A stretch of DNA of 64,000 nt from Phycisphaerae bacterium (GTDB lineage Bacteria; Planctomycetota; Phycisphaerae; SM23-33): NCBI GenBank assembly GCA_018335035.1, contig JAGXKT010000004.1, positions 1 through 64,000 on the forward strand. Direction: 5' to 3'. Below the pieces are notes generated by a model. That model had not been told where the DNA came from. It saw nothing but the letters and a program-made list of their open reading frames with translations, and searched no databases. The translations under genes were made by a program, and so were the position numbers. Shown here in pieces: positions 7,754 through 16,677 of this stretch; the first letter of the stretch is position 1, and every line of letters starts with the position of its first letter.

Positions 7754-10700
7754 TCAATCGAATCGCGTGACGGCCTCGGAGGCGGGCGTGCGAGCCGCCT
7801 CGGCATCGCGGGCGGGGGGGGGCACCAGTGGCGCCTGGCGGGGCGCCCGGCGGCGCGGGGCGCCCTTCCGCCCGTTTCCGTTGCCGCCGTTGCCGTTGAC
7901 ATTCCGCGGCTTGAGGCGGACGAGGTCTGCGTCGCCGAGGATGTCGCCGAGCGCTGTCAACAACTCGCGCGAGGGTTGGACGGACCACGCATCGTCCAGG
8001 CGGATGGTGGCGCGCGTGTCGGCCCGGCAGCGGGGGCGGAGTGTGATCGAGACGGGGCAGTTGCCGCGGTGGGCTTGAATCGCTTCGGCGACGGCCGCGA
8101 TGGGTGTCTTGTCCTCGTCGCCTGACGCCGCGGGCGACGCGTCGGCCGGCATGCGGAGAATCACCTCGCCCGTCAGCCGCTCCAGCGCGGTTTCGATCGG
8201 CAGGATCTCCTCGACGACGAGGTTCAACCGCTCACGCCGGCGGTCGGCCCGCCCGATGAGGAACACGATCCGCTCCGGCGTCAGCAGCTCGGCGCATTGC
8301 TCGTAAAGGCGGGGGAACACGACCGCCTCGCACGCGTCGGTGACGTCCTCGACCGTCAGCACGGCCATGCGCTCCTGCTTGGCGCGGGTCACCGTCCGCC
8401 GGACGCCGGCGATCATCACGCCGATCGAAACGGCCACATTCTCCGCCTGCGATTGGGCGAGTTTGGCGATCGTCACGTTCGGCGGCATCGCCAGCATGGA
8501 CATCTCGCGGGCGTATTTGACCAGGGGGTGGCTGGTGACGTAGAAGCCCAGGGTGTCCTTCTCGGCGCGGAGCAGTTGGGCCTCGGACCACGGTTCGACG
8601 TCCGGGAATCGCGGTGCGGCGGACTCGGCCGGGGCGGCGCCGAAGAGATTCATCTGCCCGCTGCGACGATCGGCGGCGGCGTTCTGCCCGAGTTGGACGG
8701 CTCGGTCCAGCGCGGCGACCATCTGCGCCCGGCTGGCGCCGAGGGCGTCGAACGCGCCGCAGCGGATCAGCGCGTCGATGGCGGTGCGATTGACGATCCG
8801 CAGGTCCACGTTTTCGCAAAAGTGGTACAGATCGCGGAAGCGCCCGGCCTCGTCGCGCGCCGCGATGATCGCGTCGACCGCCTTGGCGCCGACCCCCTTG
8901 ACCGCCGCCAGCCCGAAACGCACCTGCTCGCCGTCGACCGTGAAATCCCGGTCGCAGGCGTTGACGTCCGGCGGGGCGACCGTCACGCCCATCCGCTCCG
9001 CTGCGGCCATGTACCGAACCACCTTGTCCGTGTCGCCCGACTCGAACGTCAGCGTTGCGGCGAGGAACTCCCGCGGCCAGTGGGCTTTGAAGTACGCCGT
9101 CTGGTAGGCGACGATCGCGTATCGCGTGGAGTGGGCCTTGTTGAACCCGTACCCGGCGAACCGCAGGATCAACTCGAAGAGGCGCTCGGCCTCGGCGTCG
9201 TCGATGCCGTTCTCGCCCGCCCCGGCGATGAAGTTCGGCTTCTCGGCGGCGATGATGCTCTGCTTTTTCTTGCTGATCGCCTTGATCAGCGTCAGCGCCC
9301 GGTTCAGCGGCAGCTTGCCGAGGCGGTTGAGCACCTGCATGACCTGCTCCTGGTAGGTCATGATGCCGTACGTCTCGGCCAGCAGGTCATCGACCAGCGG
9401 GTGGACGGAGGGGACCTCCTCGCGTCCGTGCTTGCGGGCGCAGTAGCTGTCGATCAGTTGCATGGGCCCGGGGCGGTACATCGCGTTGGCGGCGATGAGG
9501 TCCTCGATCCGCTGCGGCTGCATCTGAATCAGGACGGACTTCATGCCCTCGGACTCGAACTGGAAAATGCCGTCGGTTCGCCCCTCGCAGAACAGGCGGT
9601 AGACCTCCGGGTCGTCCAGCGGGAGCGTCTCGGGGTCGATGTCCTCACCGGTTCGGCCGCGGACGAGGTCGCGGCAGCGCTGGAGAATCGTCAACGTCCG
9701 AAGCCCGAGGAAGTCCATCTTCATCAGGCCGATCTTGTCGCAGGTAGGCCCGTCCCACTGCGTGATGGCCTCGTCGCTGTCGGCCTGCTTGCACAGTGGG
9801 ACGATCGTCTCCAGCGGCTCGTCGGCGATGACCACACCGGCCGCGTGGATGCCCGAGTGGCGGTTGAGCCCCTCGAGCTTCATGCCGGCGTCGATCATCT
9901 CGCGGACGCGCTCATCGGCGTCGTAGACCTTGCGCAGTTCCGGCTCGGCATCGAGCGCACCGGCGAGCGTGACCTTGGGTCCCTCGGGGACCAGCTTGCA
10001 GACCGCGTCGACGTCGGCCAGCGGAAGACCCATGACGCGACCGACGTCGCGCAACACGGCCCGGGCCTTGAGCGTTCCATACGTGATGATCTGCGCGACT
10101 TGACCGTACTTCTCGCGGACGTACTTGAGGATCTCGCCGCGGCCTTCCTGGCAGATGTCGATGTCGATGTCCGGCGCCTCGGTACGCTGGGGATCCGTGA
10201 ATCGCTCAAACAGAAGCCCATAGCGCATGGGATCGATGTCGGCGATGCCGAGTACGTAGCCCAGAAGCGTCGCCACGCCGCTGCCGCGCGGTGCGGCCGG
10301 AATGCCCAGCGACCGCGCGCGGGCGACGAGGTCGTTGACGATCAGGAAATACGAGCTGTAGCCCTTCTCGGCGATGACCGTCAGCTCGCGGTCCAGCCGT
10401 GCGGCGTGCTCGTCGGTATGCGTGCCGCCGTAGCGGCGCTGGAGACCCTCCGTCGCGAGCGTGCGCAACGCCTCGTCGGCCGATAGGTCGTCGGGCGTCT
10501 CGAAGTGCGGCAAATGCTCGGCCGAGAAGTCCAGCTCCACATTGCACATCTCCGCGATTTTCAGCGTGTTGTCCGCGGCCGCGGGCGGCAGATCGCCCAG
10601 TGCCGCACGCATCTCATCCGGCGGCTTGAGGTACAGCTCCGGCGGGTAGTTCAGCCCGCCGCCCTCGCTGAGCGTCTTGCCCGTCGAGATGGCCGTGAGA

Positions 10701-11362
10701 ACCTCGTGGGCGGGCTTGTCCTCCCGCCGCAGAAAGTGCACGTCGTTCGTCGCGACAAGCCCGACGCCCAGCTCCTCAGCCAGGGCGATCAGCTCGCCGT
10801 TGGCCTGTTCCTGGTCGGCCAGGCCCTGCCGCTGGACCTCAATGAAGAATCGCTCCGGACCGAAGATGTCCCTGTAGTCGCCCGCGATGCGACGGGCCTG
10901 CCTGGCCTGTCCGGCCAGCAGAGCGGCCGGCACCTCGCCGCTGAGGCATGCCGTGGTGCAGATCAGTCCCTCGCTGAACTCGGCCAGGAGCTTCCGGTCG
11001 ACCCGCGGCTTGTAGTAGAACCCCTCGAGATACGCACGGCTGGAGAGCTTCATCAGGTTCCGCCAACCGGCTGCGTTCATCGCCAGGAGGATGAGGTGAT
11101 ATGCGGCCGTGTGGGGGTTGCCCATCGACCGGTCGTCGCGCGTCGTCGGCGAGATGTACGCCTCCATGCCGAGGATCGGCTTGATGCCGGCGGCACGGGC
11201 GGCCTCGTAGAACGCCACCGCGCCGAACAGGTTGCCGTGGTCGGTCAGTGCGACGGCGCCGCTGCCCTGATCGGCCGCGGCGGCGACGAGGTCCTCGATG
11301 CGGATGGTCCCGTCCAGAAGGGAGTAGTTGGAATGTACGTGCAGATGAACGAATCCGTCCAT
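7754..11362 (-). CDS. dnaE: DNA polymerase III subunit alpha
   Basis: The 1202-residue protein is the replicative polymerase catalytic subunit of the DnaE class. The N-terminal PHP domain starts with VHLHVHSNYSLLDG and includes LTDHGNLFG. The palm active site shows APDIDIDICQEGRGEI, with the two metal-binding Asp residues, and later KMDFLGLRTLTI. A helix-hairpin-helix lies at GLAAVKGVGAKAVDAI, and an OB-fold near the C-terminus (VSIGVMIAGVRRTVT). The final ~45 residues are a low-complexity Asn/Gly/Arg tail. ATG 11362 was chosen because the PHP signature follows directly; a promoter (TTGGAG-17-TATAGT) and an upstream terminator make it an independent unit. There is no PolC-type exonuclease insertion. 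Confidence 0.97.
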   Translation of the reverse strand: MDGFVHLHVHSNYSLLDGTIRIEDLVAAAADQGSGAVALTDHGNLFGAVAFYEAARAAGIKPILGMEAYISPTTRDDRSMGNPHTAAYHLILLAMNAAGWRNLMKLSSRAYLEGFYYKPRVDRKLLAEFSEGLICTTACLSGEVPAALLAGQARQARRIAGDYRDIFGPERFFIEVQRQGLADQEQANGELIALAEELGVGLVATNDVHFLRREDKPAHEVLTAISTGKTLSEGGGLNYPPELYLKPPDEMRAALGDLPPAAADNTLKIAEMCNVELDFSAEHLPHFETPDDLSADEALRTLATEGLQRRYGGTHTDEHAARLDRELTVIAEKGYSSYFLIVNDLVARARSLGIPAAPRGSGVATLLGYVLGIADIDPMRYGLLFERFTDPQRTEAPDIDIDICQEGRGEILKYVREKYGQVAQIITYGTLKARAVLRDVGRVMGLPLADVDAVCKLVPEGPKVTLAGALDAEPELRKVYDADERVREMIDAGMKLEGLNRHSGIHAAGVVIADEPLETIVPLCKQADSDEAITQWDGPTCDKIGLMKMDFLGLRTLTILQRCRDLVRGRTGEDIDPETLPLDDPEVYRLFCEGRTDGIFQFESEGMKSVLIQMQPQRIEDLIAANAMYRPGPMQLIDSYCARKHGREEVPSVHPLVDDLLAETYGIMTYQEQVMQVLNRLGKLPLNRALTLIKAISKKKQSIIAAEKPNFIAGAGENGIDDAEAERLFELILRFAGYGFNKAHSTRYAIVAYQTAYFKAHWPREFLAATLTFESGDTDKVVRYMAAAERMGVTVAPPDVNACDRDFTVDGEQVRFGLAAVKGVGAKAVDAIIAARDEAGRFRDLYHFCENVDLRIVNRTAIDALIRCGAFDALGASRAQMVAALDRAVQLGQNAAADRRSGQMNLFGAAPAESAAPRFPDVEPWSEAQLLRAEKDTLGFYVTSHPLVKYAREMSMLAMPPNVTIAKLAQSQAENVAVSIGVMIAGVRRTVTRAKQERMAVLTVEDVTDACEAVVFPRLYEQCAELLTPERIVFLIGRADRRRERLNLVVEEILPIETALERLTGEVILRMPADASPAASGDEDKTPIAAVAEAIQAHRGNCPVSITLRPRCRADTRATIRLDDAWSVQPSRELLTALGDILGDADLVRLKPRNVNGNGGNGNGRKGAPRRRAPRQAPLVPPPARDAEAARTPASEAVTRFD

Positions 11363-11390
11363 GGCGTCGCTCGCGGCTGAAGTGGTGCCT

Positions 11391-11419
11391 ACTATACCGC
11401 GCGGCCGCGGCGGCTCCAA
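11391..11419 (-). promoter_or_regulatory. Sigma-70-type promoter for dnaE
   Basis: On the minus strand, TTGGAG (11419-11414) is followed after 17 bases by TATAGT (11396-11391). The predicted start of transcription is about 25 bases upstream of ATG 11362. Confidence 0.55.
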
Positions 11420-11440
11420 GCGGACACGCGGTATGGGCAC

Positions 11441-11474
11441 AAAAGCTCCCACGGATTGCACTCCGTGGGCTTTG
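11441..11474 (-). terminator. Intrinsic terminator between the nuclease gene and dnaE
   Basis: The eight-base arms CCCACGGA (11448-11455) and TCCGTGGG (11462-11469) form a perfect stem with a 6-base loop. On the minus strand the stem is followed by GCTTTTG. It sits after the nuclease gene and before the dnaE promoter, so it would insulate dnaE from the upstream ABC/DUF1854/nuclease unit. Confidence 0.65.
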
Positions 11475-11540
11475 GGCATGCCAAGAACGCTCACGGAGCG
11501 CACGGTGCGGGGTATTGGGGCCGGCGCGTTCGAACGTCCG

Positions 11541-12191
11541 CTATCGCTCGCGCTCGGGAAGCGTGAGCTTCCCGCGGTAGTAGTAGGGAAGATCGTCGGG
11601 CGTCACGGCCTGCCACAGGCCCCGCCCGTCGCGCATCGCCTGCTTCTGGAGCCGCGCGAATTCGTCCTGCCGACTGTGCGGGAATCGCGGGTCGGCGTAG
11701 CCGTAGCCGGCGGCGACCAGCACGCCGTTGAGCAGCCGCCCGTCCGGCAGGTAGACCCACGCCAGCAGGCGCCCGTGCTTGCCACGCGGCGATCGCCCGG
11801 GCTCCAGGTCCAGGCGGACCCTCTTGCCTTCGCACAGCCGCTGGACGAACTCGGCCGCTTCACGGGCGTAGTGCTGATCCTGCTCGCCGGGTCTGTGAGC
11901 CAGTTCCGGCGTGTCGACGCCCCAGAAGCGCACGTCGGTATGATCCGTCGTCCCGTCGGGGACGGCGACCTCGAACGTGTCGCCGTCATGGACGCGGACG
12001 ACGCGCGTCTGCCGTCCACCGTAGGCGGCGTGATCGTCCTGCGGCGCCCGGCCGAACAGCCCAAGCCGGTCGGACAGGATCAGCCCGCCGCCGATCGCCG
12101 CCACGATCAGGAGTGCGGCGATCTTGCGCCCGGCTCGCCGCAGACGTCGCCTTGTCGGCGAACAGGTGCGTTGAGGCGTCGTTCCGGGCAT
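11541..12191 (-). CDS. Membrane-anchored thermonuclease (staphylococcal nuclease fold)
   Basis: The 216-residue protein has a basic N-terminus followed by one hydrophobic segment (about 24-41, IAALLIVAAIGGGLIL), likely a membrane anchor or uncleaved signal. The rest is an SNase OB-fold: VVRVHDGDTFEV supplies a metal-binding Asp, VRFWGVDTPEL the Arg and Asp of the active site, and GRLLAWVYLPDGRLLNGVLVAAGYG the remaining core. Enzymes of this family cut DNA and RNA with Ca2+. Export to the periplasm or outer face is implied by the anchor. It follows the DUF1854 gene by 21 bases on the same strand, so it may be co-transcribed with the ABC exporter; a functional link is unproven. Confidence 0.88.
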   Translation of the reverse strand: MPGTTPQRTCSPTRRRLRRAGRKIAALLIVAAIGGGLILSDRLGLFGRAPQDDHAAYGGRQTRVVRVHDGDTFEVAVPDGTTDHTDVRFWGVDTPELAHRPGEQDQHYAREAAEFVQRLCEGKRVRLDLEPGRSPRGKHGRLLAWVYLPDGRLLNGVLVAAGYGYADPRFPHSRQDEFARLQKQAMRDGRGLWQAVTPDDLPYYYRGKLTLPERER

Positions 12192-12212
12192 GCGCTGGGC
12201 TCCGTCGGCGGC

Positions 12213-12713
12213 CTAGAGGTAGGGCTCCAGAAGTTTCTGCGCCGCGCTCGGCAGCGTGATCCAGTCCCGGATTTCGTAGCGGTTGCCGTCGACGTCCTTG
12301 ATGACGAACCGCCGCTGGCCGATACGCCGCACGTTCCGGCGCACGTTTCGGACGAGGAAGGTGCGCGGTCCCTTGTTGGTCTGCACGTCCCATCGCACGA
12401 CGTTGAGTTCCTCGCGGAGGTCGACGACGTCCATGATCCGCGGCATGAAGTAGGACCGGTCGAGTTCCTGCCTGACGATTTGCCGGCTATCGGCGTCGAG
12501 GTCCTTGACGTTGTCCAGCAGGCCGACTTCCTGCCCGTCGGCGTCGCGCAGGGACACGAGCCGCCGCGGGTGGGTCAGCGGATAGGCCGCCGTGATGCGT
12601 CCGACGGACTGCTCGCGTCCGTCACGGATGAGAACCACGCCGCCGTCGTCGCTGCGCCGCAGGCGGACCGCCTCGGCGCGGATCAGGAATTCATCAGTCG
12701 TGATTTCGTTCAT
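12213..12713 (-). CDS. DUF1854 protein, partner of the adjacent ABC exporter
   Basis: The 166-residue protein matches my recollection of DUF1854: an all-beta/alpha core with GRITAAYPLTHPRRLVSLRD, LDADSRQIVRQELDRSYFMPRI and WDVQTNKGPRTFLVRNVRRNVR, ending DVDGNRYEI. No catalytic residue is known for the family. DUF1854 genes typically sit beside ABC exporters and in some genomes near cyanophycin-metabolism genes. Here the start codon is one base from the stop of the ABC gene (TGA-C-ATG), so the two are almost certainly translated together. A role as a cytoplasmic accessory or regulatory subunit of the exporter is inferred. Confidence 0.8.
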   Translation of the reverse strand: MNEITTDEFLIRAEAVRLRRSDDGGVVLIRDGREQSVGRITAAYPLTHPRRLVSLRDADGQEVGLLDNVKDLDADSRQIVRQELDRSYFMPRIMDVVDLREELNVVRWDVQTNKGPRTFLVRNVRRNVRRIGQRRFVIKDVDGNRYEIRDWITLPSAAQKLLEPYL

Positions 12714-12714
12714 G

Positions 12715-15066
12715 TCACCGTCGTCGTCCCGACAGACGCAGCATGGAATCCGCCGGCAGTGTCTTGGCGAAATTCGCCTGAATGTCGCACAGGTCGGCGT
12801 ACAGGCCGCCGGCGGCGATCAGTTCGTCGTGTGTGCCTTGCTCGATGATCTCGCCGGCGTCCAGCACGATCAGCCGATCGGCGTTGCGCAACGTGCTGAG
12901 CCGGTGAGCGATGGCGATGGTCGTTCGCCCGTGGACCAGCCGGTCCATCGCCTCCTGGATGATCGCCTCGGTGGCCGTGTCGACCGCGCTGGTCGCTTCG
13001 TCCAGGATCAGGATCGGCGGGTCCTTGAGCACGGCGCGGGCGATGGAGACGCGCTGCTTTTCCCCGCCGGACAGCGACACCCCGCGCTCGCCGACGCGCG
13101 TGTCGTACGCGTCCGGCAGGTTCATGATGAACTCGTGCGCGTTGGCGGCCTTGGCGGCCTGGATGATCTCGGCTTCCGACGCGCCCGGCCGACCGTAGGC
13201 GATGTTGTCCCGGATCGTCCCGGCGAACAGGAACGGGTCCTGAAGGACCATGCCGATGTTCGAACGCAGCGCCTTCATGCGCATGTCGCGGAGGTCGACG
13301 CCGTCAAGGCAGATGCATCCTTTGGTCGGGTCGTAGAACCGCGCGACCAGCGACACGAGCGTGCTCTTGCCCGAGCCGGTCTGCCCGACCAGGCCGATCA
13401 TCTCCCCCGGGGCGATCGCGAGGGTGATGTCCTTCAGGACGTACTCACCTTCGTCGTAGGTGAACGAGACATTCCGGATGTCAATCTGTCCGCGGACGGC
13501 GCTGACGTCGCAGGCCTGCTCGTGGTCGGTCACGTCCGACGGCGTGTCCATGACGTTGAAGATCCGTTCGGCGCCGGTGGCGCTTTCCTGGAAGACTTCC
13601 GCCAGGTTCAGCAGTTGTCGCACCGGGTTGTAGAACATGTTCATGTAGCTGATATAGGCGATCAGCCAGCCGACCGTGAGCACGCCGCCGAGGACCCAGC
13701 CGCCGCCGATCAGCCAGACGGCCAGAACGCCCAGAGAGGTCAGGAACGTCAGCGACGGGATGAAGCGCGACCGCGCCGTCACAGCCGTCGTGCGTGCGTC
13801 GTATTCCTCAAGGTTCTTCTCGTCGAAGCTGTCGATCTCGCGGTCCTCCTGGGCGAAGCTCTTGACCACGCGCATTCCGGAGATCGTCTCGTTGATCGAG
13901 GCCGACAGGTTCGCGTACTTGCGGCGGACGGCGCGGAAGATGCTGCGGAAACGCACGGAAAACCACTTGGTCAGCAGCAGCACGATCGGCGTGGGCAGCA
14001 GGGCGATCGCCGCGAGCTTCCAGTTCTTGGCGAACAACACGACGGCGATGCCCACGACCGTCAACATGTTGACGAGAATCTGTTGAGCGGATCGATCAAC
14101 AAAGCGCTGGACGACGCGCGTATCGGTCAGCATCCGCGCCATGATCCGACCGGTATGCTCGCGGTCGTAGTAGCTCAGCGACAATCGCTGGAGGGTCCGA
14201 TAGAGACAGGATCGCAGATCCTTGAGCACGCGATTGCCCAACGTGCCCAGCGCGCGGATGCGCAGATGTGCCGAGATCGACCGCGCCAGGAAGACCCCGC
14301 CCAGTGCCGCGACGATCCCCGCCAGATACCGCCATCGTTCGGCGAGCATCCGCTCGCTGACGGCGCCACCGCCGGTGCGGGCATCGCTGACCGGACGCAA
14401 TGCGTTGTCCACCAGTTGCTGGATCAGAAGCGGCGGCGCCAGGTTGAACGCCGTAAACAGCAACGACATCAACAGCCCGAACAGTGCCAGCTTCCAGTGG
14501 TGCCGCATCAGCTTCATCAAGCGCCACATGACCTGGCGCGTCGAGGTGCACTTCGGGCAGGCGTCTGAGGCGTGCCGCAGGGGGTAGCCGCAGTTTGGGC
14601 AGCGGTAGGTGGGGCGGTCCTCGGCCGGGCCGGAGGCCTTGGCGGCGTCTTCCCGGCGGGCCTCGATCTCCTCGGCGCTGGTCTCCAGCGTCGCATTGAT
14701 CTGCTCGGCGAGCTGGTCGAACGCCTCGGCGCGGCTCTTGGAGTAGCGGATCGCCTCGATGCGCCGCCCATCGCGGGCGATCAGGTCGAGCACGCCGTTG
14801 CCGACGAAGTGGCGGCAACTGGCCGCCCGCAACTCGCTCAGCGCGATGCGCCGCGCCTCTCGCCCGTCTTCGAGTGCCAGCAGTTCGCGATCGAGCAGCA
14901 GGAGCTGGGCGTCTCCGTAGTCGCCGCTGGGCAACAGGTCGGAATCCACCACGGCGCGGATCGCCTGGTCGCCGGCGACGTGACTGAGGGACGCGCGCTC
15001 CCGTGCACTGAGGTCCTCGAACCGACGGACGGACGTATGCGTTTCACCGTTCTCCGAAAAGGCCAT
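12715..15066 (-). CDS. ABC exporter (fused permease-ATPase) with N-terminal PH-like and zinc-ribbon extension
   Basis: This 783-residue protein is a type IV ABC half-transporter with about 190 unusual N-terminal residues. Residues ~10-140 look like a soluble beta-rich (PH-like) domain. Next comes a zinc ribbon, CPNCGYPLRHASDACPKC (about 155-172). Six membrane helices follow from about 192. The ATPase domain has Walker A GQTGSGKST, signature LSGGEKQR, and Walker B ILILDEATSAVD. Half-transporters work as dimers and export lipids, peptides or drugs. The extension with the DUF1854 neighbour suggests a specialised substrate, possibly a peptide polymer as in cyanophycin-associated exporters, but no synthetase is nearby. 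A TATAAT box lies about 60 bases upstream of ATG 15066. Confidence 0.88.
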   Translation of the reverse strand: MAFSENGETHTSVRRFEDLSARERASLSHVAGDQAIRAVVDSDLLPSGDYGDAQLLLLDRELLALEDGREARRIALSELRAASCRHFVGNGVLDLIARDGRRIEAIRYSKSRAEAFDQLAEQINATLETSAEEIEARREDAAKASGPAEDRPTYRCPNCGYPLRHASDACPKCTSTRQVMWRLMKLMRHHWKLALFGLLMSLLFTAFNLAPPLLIQQLVDNALRPVSDARTGGGAVSERMLAERWRYLAGIVAALGGVFLARSISAHLRIRALGTLGNRVLKDLRSCLYRTLQRLSLSYYDREHTGRIMARMLTDTRVVQRFVDRSAQQILVNMLTVVGIAVVLFAKNWKLAAIALLPTPIVLLLTKWFSVRFRSIFRAVRRKYANLSASINETISGMRVVKSFAQEDREIDSFDEKNLEEYDARTTAVTARSRFIPSLTFLTSLGVLAVWLIGGGWVLGGVLTVGWLIAYISYMNMFYNPVRQLLNLAEVFQESATGAERIFNVMDTPSDVTDHEQACDVSAVRGQIDIRNVSFTYDEGEYVLKDITLAIAPGEMIGLVGQTGSGKSTLVSLVARFYDPTKGCICLDGVDLRDMRMKALRSNIGMVLQDPFLFAGTIRDNIAYGRPGASEAEIIQAAKAANAHEFIMNLPDAYDTRVGERGVSLSGGEKQRVSIARAVLKDPPILILDEATSAVDTATEAIIQEAMDRLVHGRTTIAIAHRLSTLRNADRLIVLDAGEIIEQGTHDELIAAGGLYADLCDIQANFAKTLPADSMLRLSGRRR

Positions 15067-15123
15067 GATTAACGCCGAGCGGGCGGCGGGTCACCGCTTC
15101 GCGTGACGTGCCTCTAGTGTGGG

Positions 15124-15129
15124 ATTATA
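15124..15129 (-). promoter_or_regulatory. -10 box for the ABC exporter operon
   Basis: The minus strand carries a perfect TATAAT about 58 bases upstream of the exporter start codon. A partial -35 match (TTGTCC) lies 19 bases further upstream, which is a little far. The rest of the 217-base gap to lysC shows AT-rich patches within GC-rich DNA but no gene. Confidence 0.45.
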
Positions 15130-15283
15130 GCAGCATTTGCAACATGCAGGACAAAACGGCCACTTTTTGGGGCATTTTTCCGGCCCCCTAGATGGTGGGA
15201 ATTCCGCTGGCCGAACCATGCCCGCCCGCTGTTGGGTGGAGCACGGCCTGGCCTGGCCGGGTGCCGGCGGCTGTCGCCAAGGG

Positions 15284-16597
15284 CTATGTGCGCGAGCGGC
15301 GAGCGGTCTGTTTTCCGGTGGTCTTCTTGCGCTTGGCGGCGCCCGTGCGCTTCTGGGCGGAGGCCTTCTTCGTTCGTCCACCAAGCCCGAACGCGTCGTG
15401 GACCACGTGAAGGGCCTTCTCGCCCTGATCGCGGTCAATCAGGCAGGAGATCTTGATCTCGCTTGTGGTGATGTTCTGAATGTTGATCTTCGCCTTGGCC
15501 AGGGCGGCGAACATCCTGTCGGCCACGCCCGTGTGCACGCGCATGCCGACGCCGACGACCGAGACCTTGGCGAGGTGGTCCTCGAACTTTGCGTGGGCCT
15601 TCGCGCCGAGTTTGTCGCACAGGTCGCCGACAACCTGCTGCGTCTCGTCGCGGTCGGACAAATCCACCGTGAACGAGATCGTCGCGGTGCCGTCGTCGGC
15701 AACGGTTTGGATGATGTCGTCGACGACGATCTTGTGCCGCGCGATGGTGTGGAAGATCTTACCGGCCACGCCGGGCTTATCCGGCACGGCGGACATGGTC
15801 ACGCGGGCCACCTTGCTTTTCAACGCGGCGCCGCTGACGACGATTCTTTCCATGGACTGGGTTTCTGCCACGATCATCGTCCCCTTCCTGTTGTTCTGGC
15901 TGCTTCGCACGTGTATGGGGATTCCGTGGTTCTTGGCGAACTCGACGGCGCGATTGTGCAGCACGCCGGCGCCCAGCGAGGCCAGCTCCAGCATCTCGTC
16001 GTAGCTGATCTGCTTGAGCTTCCGCGCCGTCGGCACGATACGCGGATCGGCTGTGTAGACGCCGTCGACGTCCGTGTAGTTCTCGCAGACGTCGGCGCCG
16101 AGCGAGGCGGCGATCGCCACGAGCGTCACATTGCTGCCGCCGCGGCCAAGCGTGGTGACGTGCCCGGCCTCGGTGACGCCCTGGAAGCCGGCCACGATGA
16201 CAATCCGCCCGGCGTCGAGCTGCTCGTGAATCTTCCGGGCATCGATCGTCTTGATCCGTGCCTTGGTGTGCACGTCGTCTGTGAGGATGCCGATCTGCCC
16301 GGCCGTGAAGCTGATCGCCGCGGCGCCCATCTCCTCCAGCGCCATCGCCGTCAGGGAAATCGTCACCTGCTCGCCCGTGGCCAGAAGCTGGTCCATCTCC
16401 CGCTTCGGCGCGGGCTTGGACCGCATGACCTGGTCGGCGAGGTCTTCCAGCCCGTCGGTGGTCTTGCCCATCGCCGAGACGACCATGACCACTTGGTGGC
16501 CTTGCTTCTGCATGCGGATGGCGCGTCGCGCCGCGGCGCGGATCTTCTCCGCGTCGGCCAAGCTCGATCCGCCGAATTTCATCACCACAATGCTCAT
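15284..16597 (-). CDS. lysC: Aspartate kinase
   Basis: The 437-residue enzyme phosphorylates aspartate, the first step toward lysine, threonine and methionine. The N-terminal kinase domain opens with VVMKFGGSSLAD and has FTAGQIGILTDD, TTLGRGGSN and the nucleotide/substrate segment YTDVDGVYTADPR. Two ACT domains follow (about 270-400; VPDKPGVAGKIF and KVSVVGVGMRVHTGVADRMFAAL), implying feedback control by end products. The usual GGSDT is GGSNV here, so the Asp after Ser is replaced by Asn. The last ~25 residues are a Lys/Arg-rich tail not typical of the family. A promoter (TTGGAT-17-TATTAT) lies just upstream. Confidence 0.95.
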   Translation of the reverse strand: MSIVVMKFGGSSLADAEKIRAAARRAIRMQKQGHQVVMVVSAMGKTTDGLEDLADQVMRSKPAPKREMDQLLATGEQVTISLTAMALEEMGAAAISFTAGQIGILTDDVHTKARIKTIDARKIHEQLDAGRIVIVAGFQGVTEAGHVTTLGRGGSNVTLVAIAASLGADVCENYTDVDGVYTADPRIVPTARKLKQISYDEMLELASLGAGVLHNRAVEFAKNHGIPIHVRSSQNNRKGTMIVAETQSMERIVVSGAALKSKVARVTMSAVPDKPGVAGKIFHTIARHKIVVDDIIQTVADDGTATISFTVDLSDRDETQQVVGDLCDKLGAKAHAKFEDHLAKVSVVGVGMRVHTGVADRMFAALAKAKINIQNITTSEIKISCLIDRDQGEKALHVVHDAFGLGGRTKKASAQKRTGAAKRKKTTGKQTARRSRT

Positions 16598-16639
16598 AGG
16601 GTGCCCTTGCCGCGTGTCGCGTGCCGCTACGGGTCGGAC

Positions 16640-16668
16640 ATAATAGCCGCGCGGGGCCGCAAATCCAA
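16640..16668 (-). promoter_or_regulatory. Sigma-70-type promoter for lysC
   Basis: On the minus strand, TTGGAT (16668-16663) is followed after exactly 17 bases by TATTAT (16645-16640). The predicted transcript start is about 35 bases upstream of ATG 16597, inside the 80-base gap after purH. Confidence 0.6.
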
Positions 16669-16677
16669 GGGGGCGGC

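Noticed and set aside
8297-10486. Long plus-strand open frame across dnaE
   Set aside because: It is the shadow of the well-defined polymerase gene on the other strand and contains no recognisable domain.
15401-15412. Further CACGTG cores as extra parS sites
   Set aside because: This and other CACGTG occurrences (for example near 6090, 28434 and 62940) lack the TGTT/AACA arms and mostly lie inside genes.
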